A stretch of DNA of 64,000 nt from Paenibacillus macerans (GCF_900454495.1 NZ_UGSI01000001.1:1984001-2048000), one strand, 5' to 3'. Positions 52,479 to 61,075 are shown, numbered from the stretch's first letter. The notes: generated by a model not told the origin, from the letters alone. Program-made: numbers and translations.

Positions 52479-52496
52479 TGCACTTTTGCATTTGAA
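52479..52496. repeat. TGCACTTTTGCA-family repeat, single copy
   Basis: TGCACTTTTGCATTTGAA, matching the arms at 51.7 kb over 13 bases. Confidence 0.55.
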
Positions 52497-52529
52497 CCCA
52501 TCAAGAGGAGCTACCCTCCCAAAAAAACA

Positions 52530-52566
52530 AACGGCCTGCCCGCAGAAAGCGGACAGACCGGCCGTT
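52530..52566 (-). terminator. Terminator after the HAD hydrolase gene
   Basis: AACGGCC (52530-52536) pairs with GGCCGTT (52560-52566) with inner CCGC/GCGG; on the minus strand TTTGTTTTTTT follows. Confidence 0.8.
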
Positions 52567-52597
52567 AAGCATTCATATTTGCGTTGCCCCGACTGCC

Positions 52598-53296
52598 TTA
52601 CGCCCCAGCAACAAGCCCGCGAATCTGCCCCAGGCGCTGTATCTCATAGGTTGGCCGGACGCCGGAAGCATTCGGCAACTGCCGCGGATTAAACCAGCAG
52701 GTATCGATCCCGTAATCCACTCCGCCACGGATATCCGAGCTTAACGAATCGCCGACTATCAACACCCGGGTCTTGTCCGTAAGCCGCAGTTTGTCAAACG
52801 CATAATCAAAAATGCCCCGCTCCGGCTTATGGTAGCCCGTTTCCTCGGAGACGACAATCGCTTCAAAGCAGCCGGTCAGCTCCGAGCCTTGAATCCGGCT
52901 CATTTGCACTTCTTTGATGCCGTTCGTGATGATCGCCAACCGAAGGCCCGAATCGATCAAATCCCGGCAGACCGAAGCCGCGCCTTCCACCAAAAAAGAA
53001 GCTTTCCCCAAGAACTGCGTATACAGTCCGCTAAACGGGCCGACTCCGCAGCCAACGGCAAGGTCCAGCTCGCGGAACAGACGTTCAAACCGCTCCGTTC
53101 TAAGCTTGTCCTGGCCGATTTCCCCCTGTTCGTATTCGGTCCAAAGCTGTTTATTAATCGACTTATACGCCTGAGCCACTTCGTCCGTGCAGGTTATCCC
53201 CTCATGCTTTAACGCTTCGCTTAACGCAAATGCTTCCGCCTGCGAGAAATCGAGCAGCGTTTCATCCGCGTCAAACAAGATGTGCGTATACTTCAA
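52598..53296 (-). CDS. HAD hydrolase, YjjG-type pyrimidine 5'-nucleotidase
   Basis: HAD-superfamily phosphatase, 232 residues. Motif I FDADETLLDFS (nucleophile Asp; the second Asp position is Glu-Thr, as in the YjjG group), motif II IITNGI, motif III Lys near GYHKPERGIFDYAF, motif IV IVGDSLSSDIRGG. The family dephosphorylates non-canonical pyrimidine nucleotides. It overlaps the AraC gene by four bases. Confidence 0.87.
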   Translation of the reverse strand: MKYTHILFDADETLLDFSQAEAFALSEALKHEGITCTDEVAQAYKSINKQLWTEYEQGEIGQDKLRTERFERLFRELDLAVGCGVGPFSGLYTQFLGKASFLVEGAASVCRDLIDSGLRLAIITNGIKEVQMSRIQGSELTGCFEAIVVSEETGYHKPERGIFDYAFDKLRLTDKTRVLIVGDSLSSDIRGGVDYGIDTCWFNPRQLPNASGVRPTYEIQRLGQIRGLVAGA

Positions 53297-54213
53297 AAGC
53301 TAGTCCTCCTCTTTACCGGAACGTACAGTTCGACCTTTGCCTTGCCCTCGGGATCGTCCGCGGGATTGTTCATGCTGAACTCCAGACAATGCCTATCGTC
53401 CGGGTCGTATTCGCTATTCGGCAGCCATCCGCCAAAAATACTTTGAAACAATATCGCAAATTTATCCAGCGTATCGTAAAAATAAAACATCGCATAAAGT
53501 CCCCCCGGCAGCGTCCTGAACTCTAATTCGGGCGGAGCGTCTTCCCGGTTCAGCGTGTCCGGCACGGTTACGCAGGCATCGTAACGGCAAGCGAATTCTT
53601 CCGTGGCGGCCGGATCGTCCAGTGAAATTCCGATAAAAGCTTGCTCCGGCGGAAACAGCCCGTTTTGGCCCGCCCACTCGCCCAGCTTCGCCCAAGCCTT
53701 ATACGTCTCCAAATAGCTCCCTACATGCCTTACATAAGCCACCTCAAAAGCGGGCAATTCCTTCATCGTTACGTTCATTTGCCAAACCCTCCTCAAAAAA
53801 TTACGATTCCTATTTGAATCATACAGGGAGGCAGCGGGTTCAGCTTCCTGGTTATTGCGGGAAGATAATGAAAAATTGCGGTCCTTTTGCCGCGCACGGC
53901 GAACTTCACTTGGCGTTTTGGCAAAATGCCTCTTGAACGCGGCGTTGAAATTCGAGGCCGATTCAAACCCGCATAACGCGGAAATTTCCAGCACTGTTTT
54001 ATCGGTTTCCAGCAAGTAAGCCAACGCTTGGTTTAACCGCAGACGGTTCATATATGCCATGGGCGTCGCCCCCGTCACCGCCGCAAACACCCGCGAAAAG
54101 TGATATTTGGAGAAATGGGATACCTCGGCCAATTGCTCCAGGCTCAGCTTTTCGCTTAAATGTTGCAACATAAACGCCTTTACGCTTTCGATCCGGTCCA
54201 GGTAATCGCTCAT
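53293..54213 (-). CDS. AraC-family regulator with GyrI-like effector domain
   Basis: Regulator of 306 residues: AraC DNA-binding domain first (ISALCGFESASNFNAAFKRH; SKYHFSRVFAAVTGATPM), then a linker and a GyrI-like small-molecule domain from about 145 (PAFEVAYVRHVGSYLETY). This order is that of Rob/SoxS-related multidrug-type sensors. The start ATG 54213 overlaps the previous stop in ATGA and has GGAGCGAG; the open frame reaches 54318. Confidence 0.88.
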   Translation of the reverse strand: MSDYLDRIESVKAFMLQHLSEKLSLEQLAEVSHFSKYHFSRVFAAVTGATPMAYMNRLRLNQALAYLLETDKTVLEISALCGFESASNFNAAFKRHFAKTPSEVRRARQKDRNFSLSSRNNQEAEPAASLYDSNRNRNFLRRVWQMNVTMKELPAFEVAYVRHVGSYLETYKAWAKLGEWAGQNGLFPPEQAFIGISLDDPAATEEFACRYDACVTVPDTLNREDAPPELEFRTLPGGLYAMFYFYDTLDKFAILFQSIFGGWLPNSEYDPDDRHCLEFSMNNPADDPEGKAKVELYVPVKRRTSF

Positions 54214-55091
54214 GCGCTCGCTCCGTTCCAATGGGCCGGACGGACAAATTTCGGCGGCAGCTTGGTGCGCCCGTCGCCTTTTGCCGCATTCAGCTGCATT
54301 TGGGTCAAAAAAAGGCAACTCGACAGGTCAGCGCCGCGCAGATCGGCATCGCGCAAATCCGCTCCGATCAGATCGGCCATGCTAAGGTTGGCATCCCTGA
54401 GATCGGCGGCGATCAGATAGGCCCCTCTCAGGTTCGCTCCCCGCAAATCCGCCCCTTTGAGCTTGGCGCCGATCAGGTCCGCGCCGCGCCCGTAGGTTTT
54501 GCGGCGGCGGCCCGCCGTATTCTTAAGCCCGCGAAGCGCGGCGCTCCGTACCTGCTCGCTGATCTCCAGCAGCAGCGCATTCACTTTCGCGCGCTGCGCC
54601 GCCGCATCCGCCTGTTGGAGTTCGGCCGGGCTCAAACGGGTGAGCCGTTCCGTATCGTCATAAGCCATGCGGAGCCGCTCTTGAAGCGGACCGGCCGGCT
54701 CCAGCGCCAACGCTTCGTCCAAATACCAAAGCAGCTCGTGAAGCTGCCACATCACCGGAAACAGTTCATACATCAGCGCCGCGGACTCCGGGGCTTCCCG
54801 CCAGCTGATTCCGCCGAAAGTTACCTGCGATATTTTCTGCCCCGCCCCAAAGCAGTCGTAAACCGTGCAGCCCCGATAACCCCGCTGCCGCAGGCTGTCA
54901 TGGACGCCGCAGCGGAAATCGTCCCGCAGATTGGAGCAGGGCTCTCCCGCAGCTTTATCGGCCGCAAAATCGACCGACGCCGCATAAGGCAGCGCCACAC
55001 AGCACAGGCCAAAGCAATGCTCGCAGTCGGCTTGCAGATCAGCTCTGGTCCTGTCTTGCGGCTGCTCTTTATGAAGTTGCTCTCCGGACAT
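54210..55091 (-). CDS. Pentapeptide-repeat protein with Cys-rich N-terminus
   Basis: Protein of 293 residues. The N-terminal part has several Cys (CEHCFGLCCVALPY; CSNLRDDFRC; CTVYDC) suggesting metal binding; the C-terminal part (about 205-275) is a right-handed pentapeptide helix (A(D/N)LRGA type: GADLRGANLRGAYLIAADL). Function unknown; some relatives mimic DNA and protect gyrase, but this is not shown. The start ATG 55091 has GGGGGAGA. Coupled to the AraC gene. Confidence 0.82.
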   Translation of the reverse strand: MSGEQLHKEQPQDRTRADLQADCEHCFGLCCVALPYAASVDFAADKAAGEPCSNLRDDFRCGVHDSLRQRGYRGCTVYDCFGAGQKISQVTFGGISWREAPESAALMYELFPVMWQLHELLWYLDEALALEPAGPLQERLRMAYDDTERLTRLSPAELQQADAAAQRAKVNALLLEISEQVRSAALRGLKNTAGRRRKTYGRGADLIGAKLKGADLRGANLRGAYLIAADLRDANLSMADLIGADLRDADLRGADLSSCLFLTQMQLNAAKGDGRTKLPPKFVRPAHWNGASA

Positions 55092-55120
55092 TTTCCAATC
55101 TCCCCCCATTGTCTTCAGGT

Positions 55121-55852
55121 TTATCTTAAATAACAGCCGCTGTTTATATCAAACGTCGCTCCGGTATAATGCCTTGCTTTTTCGGACAACAAAAAGATCA
55201 CGGTATGGGCCACGTCCTCCGCCGTCAACGGCTGGTTTACCAATTGATGGCTGACATACTCCCGCTTCCGCCATTCCGGAATACGCTCCATCATCGCCGT
55301 GTCCACCATGGTAGGCGCGACCGCGTTGACGCGGACATAAGGCGCAAAATTCATGGCACAGCTTTTGGTAAGCCCCAAAAGGGCCGCTTTCGAAAGTCCA
55401 TAAACGGCGTCTGAGCTTCCTTCCAGGCCGGAGACGGAGGACATGTTGACGATAACCCCTTGCTTACGCTGCTCAAGCATCCGTTTTCCGAAAAATTGCG
55501 AAAAATACACGGCGCCTTTGATATTCACATCAAGCACGCTGTCGATTTCCTCTTCCTTATAATCCAGGATGCTTTTTCCAAGGTAAATTCCCGCATTGTT
55601 CACTAACCCGTCGGCGTCGCCATGCTCTCTATCCAAAGCCGCAAACAGCGCGGCCGCTTCGTCATAATGGCGTACATTCACCTTATACGTAAACAAGTTC
55701 GGGGAATCGGCAGTTCGCGCCAACTCGTGCAGCCGCTCCTCATTTAAATCGCACGCGATGACGGAGGCTCCTTCCTGTAAGCATTGCAAGGCGATTTCCT
55801 TGCCGATGCCGGAGGCGGCGCCGGTAACGATAATTTTCTGTGTCGATAACAT
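55121..55852 (-). CDS. Short-chain dehydrogenase/reductase
   Basis: SDR oxidoreductase, 243 residues. Cofactor motif TGAASGIGKE, NNAGIY, catalytic Ser in VNMSSVSG and Tyr/Lys in YGLSKAALLG. An Asp after strand 2 (VIACDLN) favours NAD(H). It resembles 3-oxoacyl reductase-type or sugar dehydrogenases; substrate not predictable. Confidence 0.92.
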   Translation of the reverse strand: MLSTQKIIVTGAASGIGKEIALQCLQEGASVIACDLNEERLHELARTADSPNLFTYKVNVRHYDEAAALFAALDREHGDADGLVNNAGIYLGKSILDYKEEEIDSVLDVNIKGAVYFSQFFGKRMLEQRKQGVIVNMSSVSGLEGSSDAVYGLSKAALLGLTKSCAMNFAPYVRVNAVAPTMVDTAMMERIPEWRKREYVSHQLVNQPLTAEDVAHTVIFLLSEKARHYTGATFDINSGCYLR

Positions 55853-55891
55853 GGTCGTTCTCCTTTGTTCAGCTTTTCCGGGCCTGCAGTT

Positions 55892-56416
55892 TCACGCTTT
55901 GGCGTCGATTTTTTCCCGCAAAGAGGCCTCGTTCAGACCGTTTCGGGTAAAAGCAAACTTTCGGCCGGTCGCGGCCTGAACCCGGTCCAGCACCTGGCCC
56001 AGGTGATAACCGGTATGTTCGGCCAAATGATACAACTGGTGAACCTGCTCTTGTTCGAGAGCCTGTTCGCGGCTTAAGTATTTCATCATCAGCAGCTTCC
56101 AATCATCCAGCTGGGCTTCGAACAAAGCAAGCAGCTCTTCGGCTGTCTGTCCATTAGCCGGAAAATAGTTCTCGAAACCGGGCTTTAATTGCCGCTCTAA
56201 ATTTTGCAGCCTTAGGCAGCTTCTGGCGATATGCTCGCACACATGCAAAACAATCCCTCCCAGCGTATTTCCCGCCGGGTAAGGTTCGCGCCATAGAATT
56301 TCCCGTTCCACCCCTTCCAGGGCGATTTTTAACTTTGGCCAGTACATATCGCACATTCGGTGGTACGTAATTTTCAAAAAAAGTTCCTCAAACTCTCCAT
56401 GCTCCACGCCGTTCAT
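55892..56416 (-). CDS. DinB-family protein
   Basis: Four-helix-bundle protein of about 174 residues of the DinB/YfiT type, with His residues at the expected metal-binding places (IVLHVCEHIA; YHLAEHTGYHLGQVLDR). These proteins are mostly thiol or small-molecule transferases of unknown substrate. The start is uncertain: ATG 56416 lies right after the ribosome-binding-like GGGAG, and a GTG nine bases further is also possible. Confidence 0.78.
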   Translation of the reverse strand: MNGVEHGEFEELFLKITYHRMCDMYWPKLKIALEGVEREILWREPYPAGNTLGGIVLHVCEHIARSCLRLQNLERQLKPGFENYFPANGQTAEELLALFEAQLDDWKLLMMKYLSREQALEQEQVHQLYHLAEHTGYHLGQVLDRVQAATGRKFAFTRNGLNEASLREKIDAKA

Positions 56417-56432
56417 CTCCCGCGGATTTTTT

Positions 56433-56945
56433 TTAGGACCATCCGAAAAATTCCCGATCCAGCATGCCCATGACAAACAAAGAGTCGTACCGATCGCCGG
56501 CCTTGACGCATTCCCTCAATTTCCCTTCGATTTGTAAACCGGCCGCTTCGTAAACATGCTGGGCCCGTAAATTGAAGTCTTTTACATCGAGCCACAGACG
56601 GTGGGCCCCAAGGCCGGTAAAAACCAACGTTTTGACCAATTCCAGGGCCTCTTTTCCGTACCCCTTGCCTTTATCGACGATGACGATTCTCCTCAGTTCA
56701 ATGTTATGATTGCTGCTTTCAATACCGAACAGCATCGCAAAACCAACCTGACGGCGGCTTTCATCTTCGATAATGAGGTGCAGGCAATCCTTTTGATCCA
56801 ATGCTTGGAGATGCCGCTCCTTCGTCCAAGAGGTGATGAATTGCCGGTTTTGCTCATCTTGCTCGGCTGCAAGAACGAATTCAATATCCCCCGGCGTAGT
56901 TAGCCGCAAATGAAGCTTGTCCGAGACGGGGAAATCGATCTTCAT
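56433..56945 (-). CDS. GNAT acetyltransferase (RimJ/RimL-like)
   Basis: Acetyltransferase of 170 residues. The acetyl-CoA loop is GKGYGKEALELV (Q/RxxGxG/A type), followed by LWLDVKDFNLRAQHVYEAAG, the usual RimJ/L C-terminal motif. Substrate unknown. It lies 13 bases after the next GNAT gene upstream, so the two may be cotranscribed. Confidence 0.88.
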   Translation of the reverse strand: MKIDFPVSDKLHLRLTTPGDIEFVLAAEQDEQNRQFITSWTKERHLQALDQKDCLHLIIEDESRRQVGFAMLFGIESSNHNIELRRIVIVDKGKGYGKEALELVKTLVFTGLGAHRLWLDVKDFNLRAQHVYEAAGLQIEGKLRECVKAGDRYDSLFVMGMLDREFFGWS

Positions 56946-56958
56946 TTTATACCTCCGG

Positions 56959-57417
56959 CTACAAAGTTAAGAAGTAATGATAAAATTCCGTATCCTTGAT
57001 ATATCCGCTTGTTTCGTAAAGCCGCTGGGCCCGCTCATTGGCGATGGCCGTGGACAGCTCCAGTCCTTTGGCGTTCGTCTGCAGCGCATAAGTTCTAGCC
57101 GCTTCCAGCAGCAGCTTCCCCGCCCCCTGTTTGCGGTACTCCTCCCGCACGTAAAGATCGTTGAGAACCCACAACCGCTTCATCGATATCGAAGAAAAGG
57201 ACGGATACAGCTGCGTGAACCCGACCGGCGTTTGATCAGCCTCATCGATGGCCAGAAATACAACGGATTCATTCCGGGACAGCCGTTCCGACAAAAACCG
57301 TGTGGCCCCCTCCATATCGGAAGCTTGCTCATAAAAGATACGATACTCGTTAAACAATGCAGCCAGCGCCTCCAAATCCTCCGGACCGGCTTGTTTGATA
57401 GAAATAGGGGTGTTCAT
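56959..57417 (-). CDS. GNAT acetyltransferase
   Basis: Acetyltransferase of 152 residues: N-terminal IKQAGPEDLEALAALFNEY, acetyl-CoA loop VREEYRKQGAGKLLL, and the C-terminal NERAQRLYETSGYIKD. It is not closely like its neighbour, so this is not a recent duplication. Confidence 0.9.
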   Translation of the reverse strand: MNTPISIKQAGPEDLEALAALFNEYRIFYEQASDMEGATRFLSERLSRNESVVFLAIDEADQTPVGFTQLYPSFSSISMKRLWVLNDLYVREEYRKQGAGKLLLEAARTYALQTNAKGLELSTAIANERAQRLYETSGYIKDTEFYHYFLTL

Positions 57418-57450
57418 AAGATATTCTCCTTATTATTGTATAATACAGCT

Positions 57451-57909
57451 TTATGGTCTTTGCTTTGATCTGTCCTTATGTCCACGGCTCATCATCCATT
57501 CGCAGATTTTATATACTCCTAATCCCAGCCCAAAACCTAACGTATTTAAGATAAAATCGTCTACGTCAAAGCTTCCTCTTTTTAATAGAAGCTGGAGCGA
57601 CTCCAACACAAAAACGCCGATTATAAAAACGGCCCATGACCTTCTCTGGTTGCCCCGAAAAACGAGCGGCAGCAGGATGCCAAACGGAACGAAGACGCCG
57701 ATATTTCCAATCAAATTGACCAGCCAGATTCCAGACATAAATTCATACGAACGAAGATACAGGCCAATCGTCGAAAAGGGCTTGAGATTATACATATACG
57801 TACTATGGGACACTCTGCCGAATCCAAAAAGCATCCAGTAGATTAATAGCAGCGAATAACCGATGAGCATAATGATCGCCTTGCCGCGCACGGATCTCAT
57901 CAATGCCAC
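57451..57909 (-). CDS. VanZ-family membrane protein
   Basis: Membrane protein of about 152 residues with four spans (GYSLLLIYWMLFGFG; NLIGNIGVFVPFGILLPL; WAVFIIGVFVLESLQLLL; DFILNTLGFGLGLGVYKI) and the family motif NIGVFVPFG...DVDDFILNTLG. VanZ relatives affect teicoplanin resistance in some hosts; here the role is unknown. The start is taken as GTG 57909, seven bases after GAGGGGG; ATG 57915 or 57900 are possible. Confidence 0.82.
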   Translation of the reverse strand: MALMRSVRGKAIIMLIGYSLLLIYWMLFGFGRVSHSTYMYNLKPFSTIGLYLRSYEFMSGIWLVNLIGNIGVFVPFGILLPLVFRGNQRRSWAVFIIGVFVLESLQLLLKRGSFDVDDFILNTLGFGLGLGVYKICEWMMSRGHKDRSKQRP

Positions 57910-57920
57910 GATCATCCCCC

Positions 57921-58559
57921 TCAAGATTCCTTTGCAAGCTCCTTCAACTTCACAAACAGCAGTTCGTAATATTGGGGCGTATTGGGCGTGAAGTCGGCAA
58001 GGGACCATGATTTCGTCAAGCTGCTCGACGCTCCGTTCGCTTCGTCTATGAGGAGACCGTCCGAGGAAAGAAACTTAGTTTTCCCGCTGAGCAATCGCTG
58101 AAAATCGCTAAGCCGCACCCAAAACAGCCCGGAAATCTCCTCCGTTTGGATGCGGTAGTCTTTCAGATCGCGGCCATACTCGTAAATAAACACATGATTA
58201 AATTCCCGGTCGATTAACTGAGGCGATACGATGTGCTCCTGAGCCACCATGCCGCAATAGGTCAAATCGTCAATCGCCACCGCGATCCCAAGCTCCTCTT
58301 CCAGTTCGCGCACACCGTCCGGCACGTCCTCCCCTGCTTGCAAATGTCCGGCGCAGGAAATATCCAGCAGCGAAGGAAACACGTCTTTGTTTTTGTGGCG
58401 CAATTGAAACAGCAGATAAGGTCCTTCCGGGGTCCGCTTCCAGATCCAGCAATGAAACGTCTGGTGCCACAATCCCTTGGCATGGACAACGCTGCGGGCT
58501 TCCTTGCCTATCTTGATCCGATCCGGCGTAAAAACGTCAAAATATTCGGTTTCGTTCAT
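57921..58559 (-). CDS. Nudix hydrolase (IDI/YfcD-like)
   Basis: Nudix-fold hydrolase of 212 residues resembling the YfcD/isopentenyl-diphosphate isomerase-like branch (HQTFHCWIWKR; DISCAGHLQAG). The Nudix box GEDVPDGVRELEEELG has all catalytic Glu residues, but only six residues lie between the first Glu and the Arg-Glu pair, where the general pattern has seven. Its substrate is unknown. It stops 11 bases before the VanZ start. Confidence 0.85.
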   Translation of the reverse strand: MNETEYFDVFTPDRIKIGKEARSVVHAKGLWHQTFHCWIWKRTPEGPYLLFQLRHKNKDVFPSLLDISCAGHLQAGEDVPDGVRELEEELGIAVAIDDLTYCGMVAQEHIVSPQLIDREFNHVFIYEYGRDLKDYRIQTEEISGLFWVRLSDFQRLLSGKTKFLSSDGLLIDEANGASSSLTKSWSLADFTPNTPQYYELLFVKLKELAKES

Positions 58560-58580
58560 GTGGTTTCTCCTTTTGTTCCA

Positions 58581-58687
58581 TTATAACCGAAACTTTTCCC
58601 GAATGGCCTTTGCGGTTTCTTCCGGACTTAGGAATGTATTGTCATTTTGCCCACCGCCTGCGGCCCGAACAAAACGATGAATTTCAT
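58581..58687 (-). pseudogene. Internally deleted P-loop (AAA-type) protein remnant
   Basis: The minus strand opens with a good ribosome-binding site (GGAGGAG) and MKFIVLFGPQAVGKMT, a Walker-A N-terminus, but stops after 19 codons. One frame over, NTFLSPEETAKAIREKFRL and TAA follow at once, like the C-terminal end of the same family of about 180-residue nucleotide-binding proteins. The middle seems to be deleted. Confidence 0.55.
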
Positions 58688-58772
58688 AGCTTCTCCTCCT
58701 ACCTTATTCCCATGATTATACATCCATTTTCTGAATTCTATAAATCGATTTTGGAAAATATGAAAATTTTAG

Positions 58773-58802
58773 TTGTAAAAATATCATTTCATACCTTATA
58801 AT
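58773..58802 (+). promoter_or_regulatory. Promoter of the GH16 glucanase gene
   Basis: TTGTAA (58773-58778), 18 bases, TATAAT (58797-58802). The cre site starts 14 bases further. Confidence 0.65.
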
Positions 58803-58816
58803 GGAAATAACTTCAT

Positions 58817-58830
58817 TGATAGCGCTATCA
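58817..58830 (+). promoter_or_regulatory. CcpA catabolite-responsive element (cre)
   Basis: TGATAGCGCTATCA, a perfect 14-bp palindrome matching TGWNANCGNTNWCA. Just downstream of the -10 box, it would place CcpA as a block to RNA polymerase, giving glucose repression of the glucanase. Confidence 0.75.
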
Positions 58831-58894
58831 TTTGGCATCTAAGATTGCCGGGCACGAAATTAGCAAGACAAACTACTAAAAGGAGTGAAAAAAA

Positions 58895-60142
58895 ATGTTG
58901 AAGCTTGGTAAACCTCTCTACCTGTTTCTGCTGTTCACTCTCATCTTGTCTTTCTTCCCCGCCGCAGCTCCCAGCGCTTCCGCCGCAACCGATTGGAAAC
59001 TCGTTTGGAGCGACGAATTTAACGGCTCCTCGCTGAATACGGCCAACTGGACCGCCGAAATCGGTACCGGCAGCGGAGGCTGGGGAAATAATGAGCTGCA
59101 GTATTACACCAACCGGCCGCAGAACCTGCAGGTGACGGGCGGCAATCTGGTTATCACGGCACAGAAAGAATCCTATGGCGGCATGAATTACACTTCGGCC
59201 CGCATCAAAACCCAAGGGCTGCAAAACTTTACTTACGGCAAAGTGGAAGCCAGAATCAAACTTCCCTCCGGACAAGGGCTGTGGCCGGCATTTTGGATGC
59301 TGGGTTCCAACATTTCCACGGTCGGCTGGCCTTATTGCGGGGAAATCGATATTATGGAACGGGTTAACCACAATCCGTTCGTAAACGGCACCGTACATTG
59401 GGATGCGGGCGGGCATGCGGATTACGGGCGGACATCCGGGAACCTGGACTTTTCCCAATATCATACGTACAGCATCGAGTGGGACTCCAAATACATTCGC
59501 TGGTTCGTGGACGGCAATCAATTCAATGAATTTTATATCGAAAATGGGACCGGGAACACCGAGGAATTCCAAAAGCCGTTTTTCATTCTGCTGAATCTTG
59601 CGGTCGGCGGCAATTGGCCCGGAAGTCCGGACGGCTCGACGCCATTCCCGTCGCAAATGCTGGTCGACTACGTTCGGGTATATCAAGCCTCGAACAGTTC
59701 ATCCAACATTGAAAGCGGCGCCGTTTATACTTTGACCTCTAAAGCCAGCGGCAAAGTGCTGGACGTGACGGACGTCTCCATGGCGGACGGGGCCAAAATG
59801 CAGCAGTGGACCAATTACACCGCAACCAACCAGCGCTTCAAGGTGGAGCATATGGGCAGCGGTTACTATAAGCTGACGGCGATGCACAGCGGCAAGGTGC
59901 TGGATGTGCCGAGCTCAAGCACGGCCAGCGGCGTGCAACTGCAGCAGTGGAACGATAACGGAACCGATGCCCAGCGGTGGAAAATTGTCGATGTAGGCGG
60001 AGGCTACTATAAGCTGGTCTCCAAAGTCAGCGGCCTGGTCATGGACGTGTCCAGCGCCTCTACGGCGGACGGCGCGGCGGTTCAGCAATACACCGACAAC
60101 GGAACGGATGCGCAGAAATGGTTGTTTACGAAAGTGAACTAA
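58895..60142 (+). CDS. Secreted GH16 endo-beta-glucanase with ricin-type (CBM13-like) domain
   Basis: Exported glycoside hydrolase, 415 residues. Signal peptide (to about residue 30, APSASA), GH16 domain (about 32-270) with catalytic GEIDIMERV (Glu-x-Asp-x-x-Glu) and laminarinase-like SGQGLWPAFWML; then a ricin-B-type beta-trefoil (about 278-415) with three repeats (SGKVLDVTD; SGKVLDVPS; SGLVMDVSS, each followed by a Q-Q-W/Y). Likely beta-1,3- or 1,3-1,4-glucan degradation outside the cell. The ribosome-binding site is AAAGGAGTG. Confidence 0.93.
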   Translation: MLKLGKPLYLFLLFTLILSFFPAAAPSASAATDWKLVWSDEFNGSSLNTANWTAEIGTGSGGWGNNELQYYTNRPQNLQVTGGNLVITAQKESYGGMNYTSARIKTQGLQNFTYGKVEARIKLPSGQGLWPAFWMLGSNISTVGWPYCGEIDIMERVNHNPFVNGTVHWDAGGHADYGRTSGNLDFSQYHTYSIEWDSKYIRWFVDGNQFNEFYIENGTGNTEEFQKPFFILLNLAVGGNWPGSPDGSTPFPSQMLVDYVRVYQASNSSSNIESGAVYTLTSKASGKVLDVTDVSMADGAKMQQWTNYTATNQRFKVEHMGSGYYKLTAMHSGKVLDVPSSSTASGVQLQQWNDNGTDAQRWKIVDVGGGYYKLVSKVSGLVMDVSSASTADGAAVQQYTDNGTDAQKWLFTKVN

Positions 60143-60168
60143 AACTAAGCGGCATATGATCGAACGAC

Positions 60169-60212
60169 AAACGGGAAACCCGTGAGCGTTGAGCGGCGGG
60201 GTTCCCGTTTGC
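60169..60212 (+). terminator. Terminator after the glucanase gene
   Basis: AAACGGGAA(A)CCC pairs with GGGGTTCCCGTTT (60198-60210); T-run is short. Confidence 0.65.
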
Positions 60213-60265
60213 CGCTTCATAACAGCTAACAGCTCCATCACCAACACTTCCCCCCGCCTTCCATT

Positions 60266-61075
60266 TTATCGTGCGATCCAGTTCGTTCTGACGTAGCCGA
60301 TTTTCATGCCGGCCCGCTCCATGTTTCTGTGGCTTTGCGATAAAAAAGCGCACTGGCCGACGGCCAGCTTGCAGCCCTGGCGGGATGCCTCCGCGATCCG
60401 CCGATGCAACAGCCTTTGCTGTAAGCCACGATTCCGGAATTGCGGCAAAGAGGCCGCAAAAGTGAACGATGCTATGCCGTCCTTGATATACATTACGCCG
60501 GCGGCGGCAGGCTCCTCCTTCACATAGGCCAAATAAAAATTCCAGCCGGGCCTGCCATAAAGCGCCTTGTTATTTTCGGCGACATACGGAATGCCATCGT
60601 CCGACAACCCCGTTCCCCGGCAATGAATCATGGCATAAGTCATAAACTCGTCTTCCTGAAGTTCTTTAACGGTGATTCCATCCATCTCGTCGATATGGGG
60701 AGTTTGGAGCTCTGAGAGGTATAAAGAGGTGTGAAATCCCGATTGAAAAAATCCGCGTTCGGCCAAACGGGCAAGTATATTCTGATCCACAAGCGACGGG
60801 ACGAGTTCGAATTGGGGGGCTCGTCCTCTCGATTGGTAAAACTCGAGGATCGGGTCGATGAATTCCACGTCCGCAGCGGTTAATCCTTTTACGGTATTAA
60901 AAGAAGGCCAGGGCATGGTCCGGCTGTAAATGCACAAGGCGTTGCCGAACCGGCGGAGTTCAACTCCTTCCGGATTGCCCGGCCTGCGTTGAATGGCCAA
61001 CATGCGATCATACATATAGTCGTTTTCAGATGAAACGATTTGTTGGATTAAAGCTCCCGACGGCAAATTGGGCAT
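60266..61075 (-). CDS. GNAT-family acetyltransferase, long form
   Basis: Protein of 269 residues. The first half lacks clear motifs (MYDRMLAIQRR...); the second half is a GNAT domain with a variant acetyl-CoA loop (PQFRNRGLQQRLLHRRI) and SQSHRNMERAGMKIGY. The start ATG 61075 has GAGGTGGG. Substrate unknown. Confidence 0.82.
   Translation of the reverse strand: MPNLPSGALIQQIVSSENDYMYDRMLAIQRRPGNPEGVELRRFGNALCIYSRTMPWPSFNTVKGLTAADVEFIDPILEFYQSRGRAPQFELVPSLVDQNILARLAERGFFQSGFHTSLYLSELQTPHIDEMDGITVKELQEDEFMTYAMIHCRGTGLSDDGIPYVAENNKALYGRPGWNFYLAYVKEEPAAAGVMYIKDGIASFTFAASLPQFRNRGLQQRLLHRRIAEASRQGCKLAVGQCAFLSQSHRNMERAGMKIGYVRTNWIAR

Noticed and set aside
52336..52496. Short plus-strand frame (FECTIAGRTLYPKAV...)
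   Set aside because: No start site support, unusual Cys-rich composition, runs into a repeat; not enough to call a gene.
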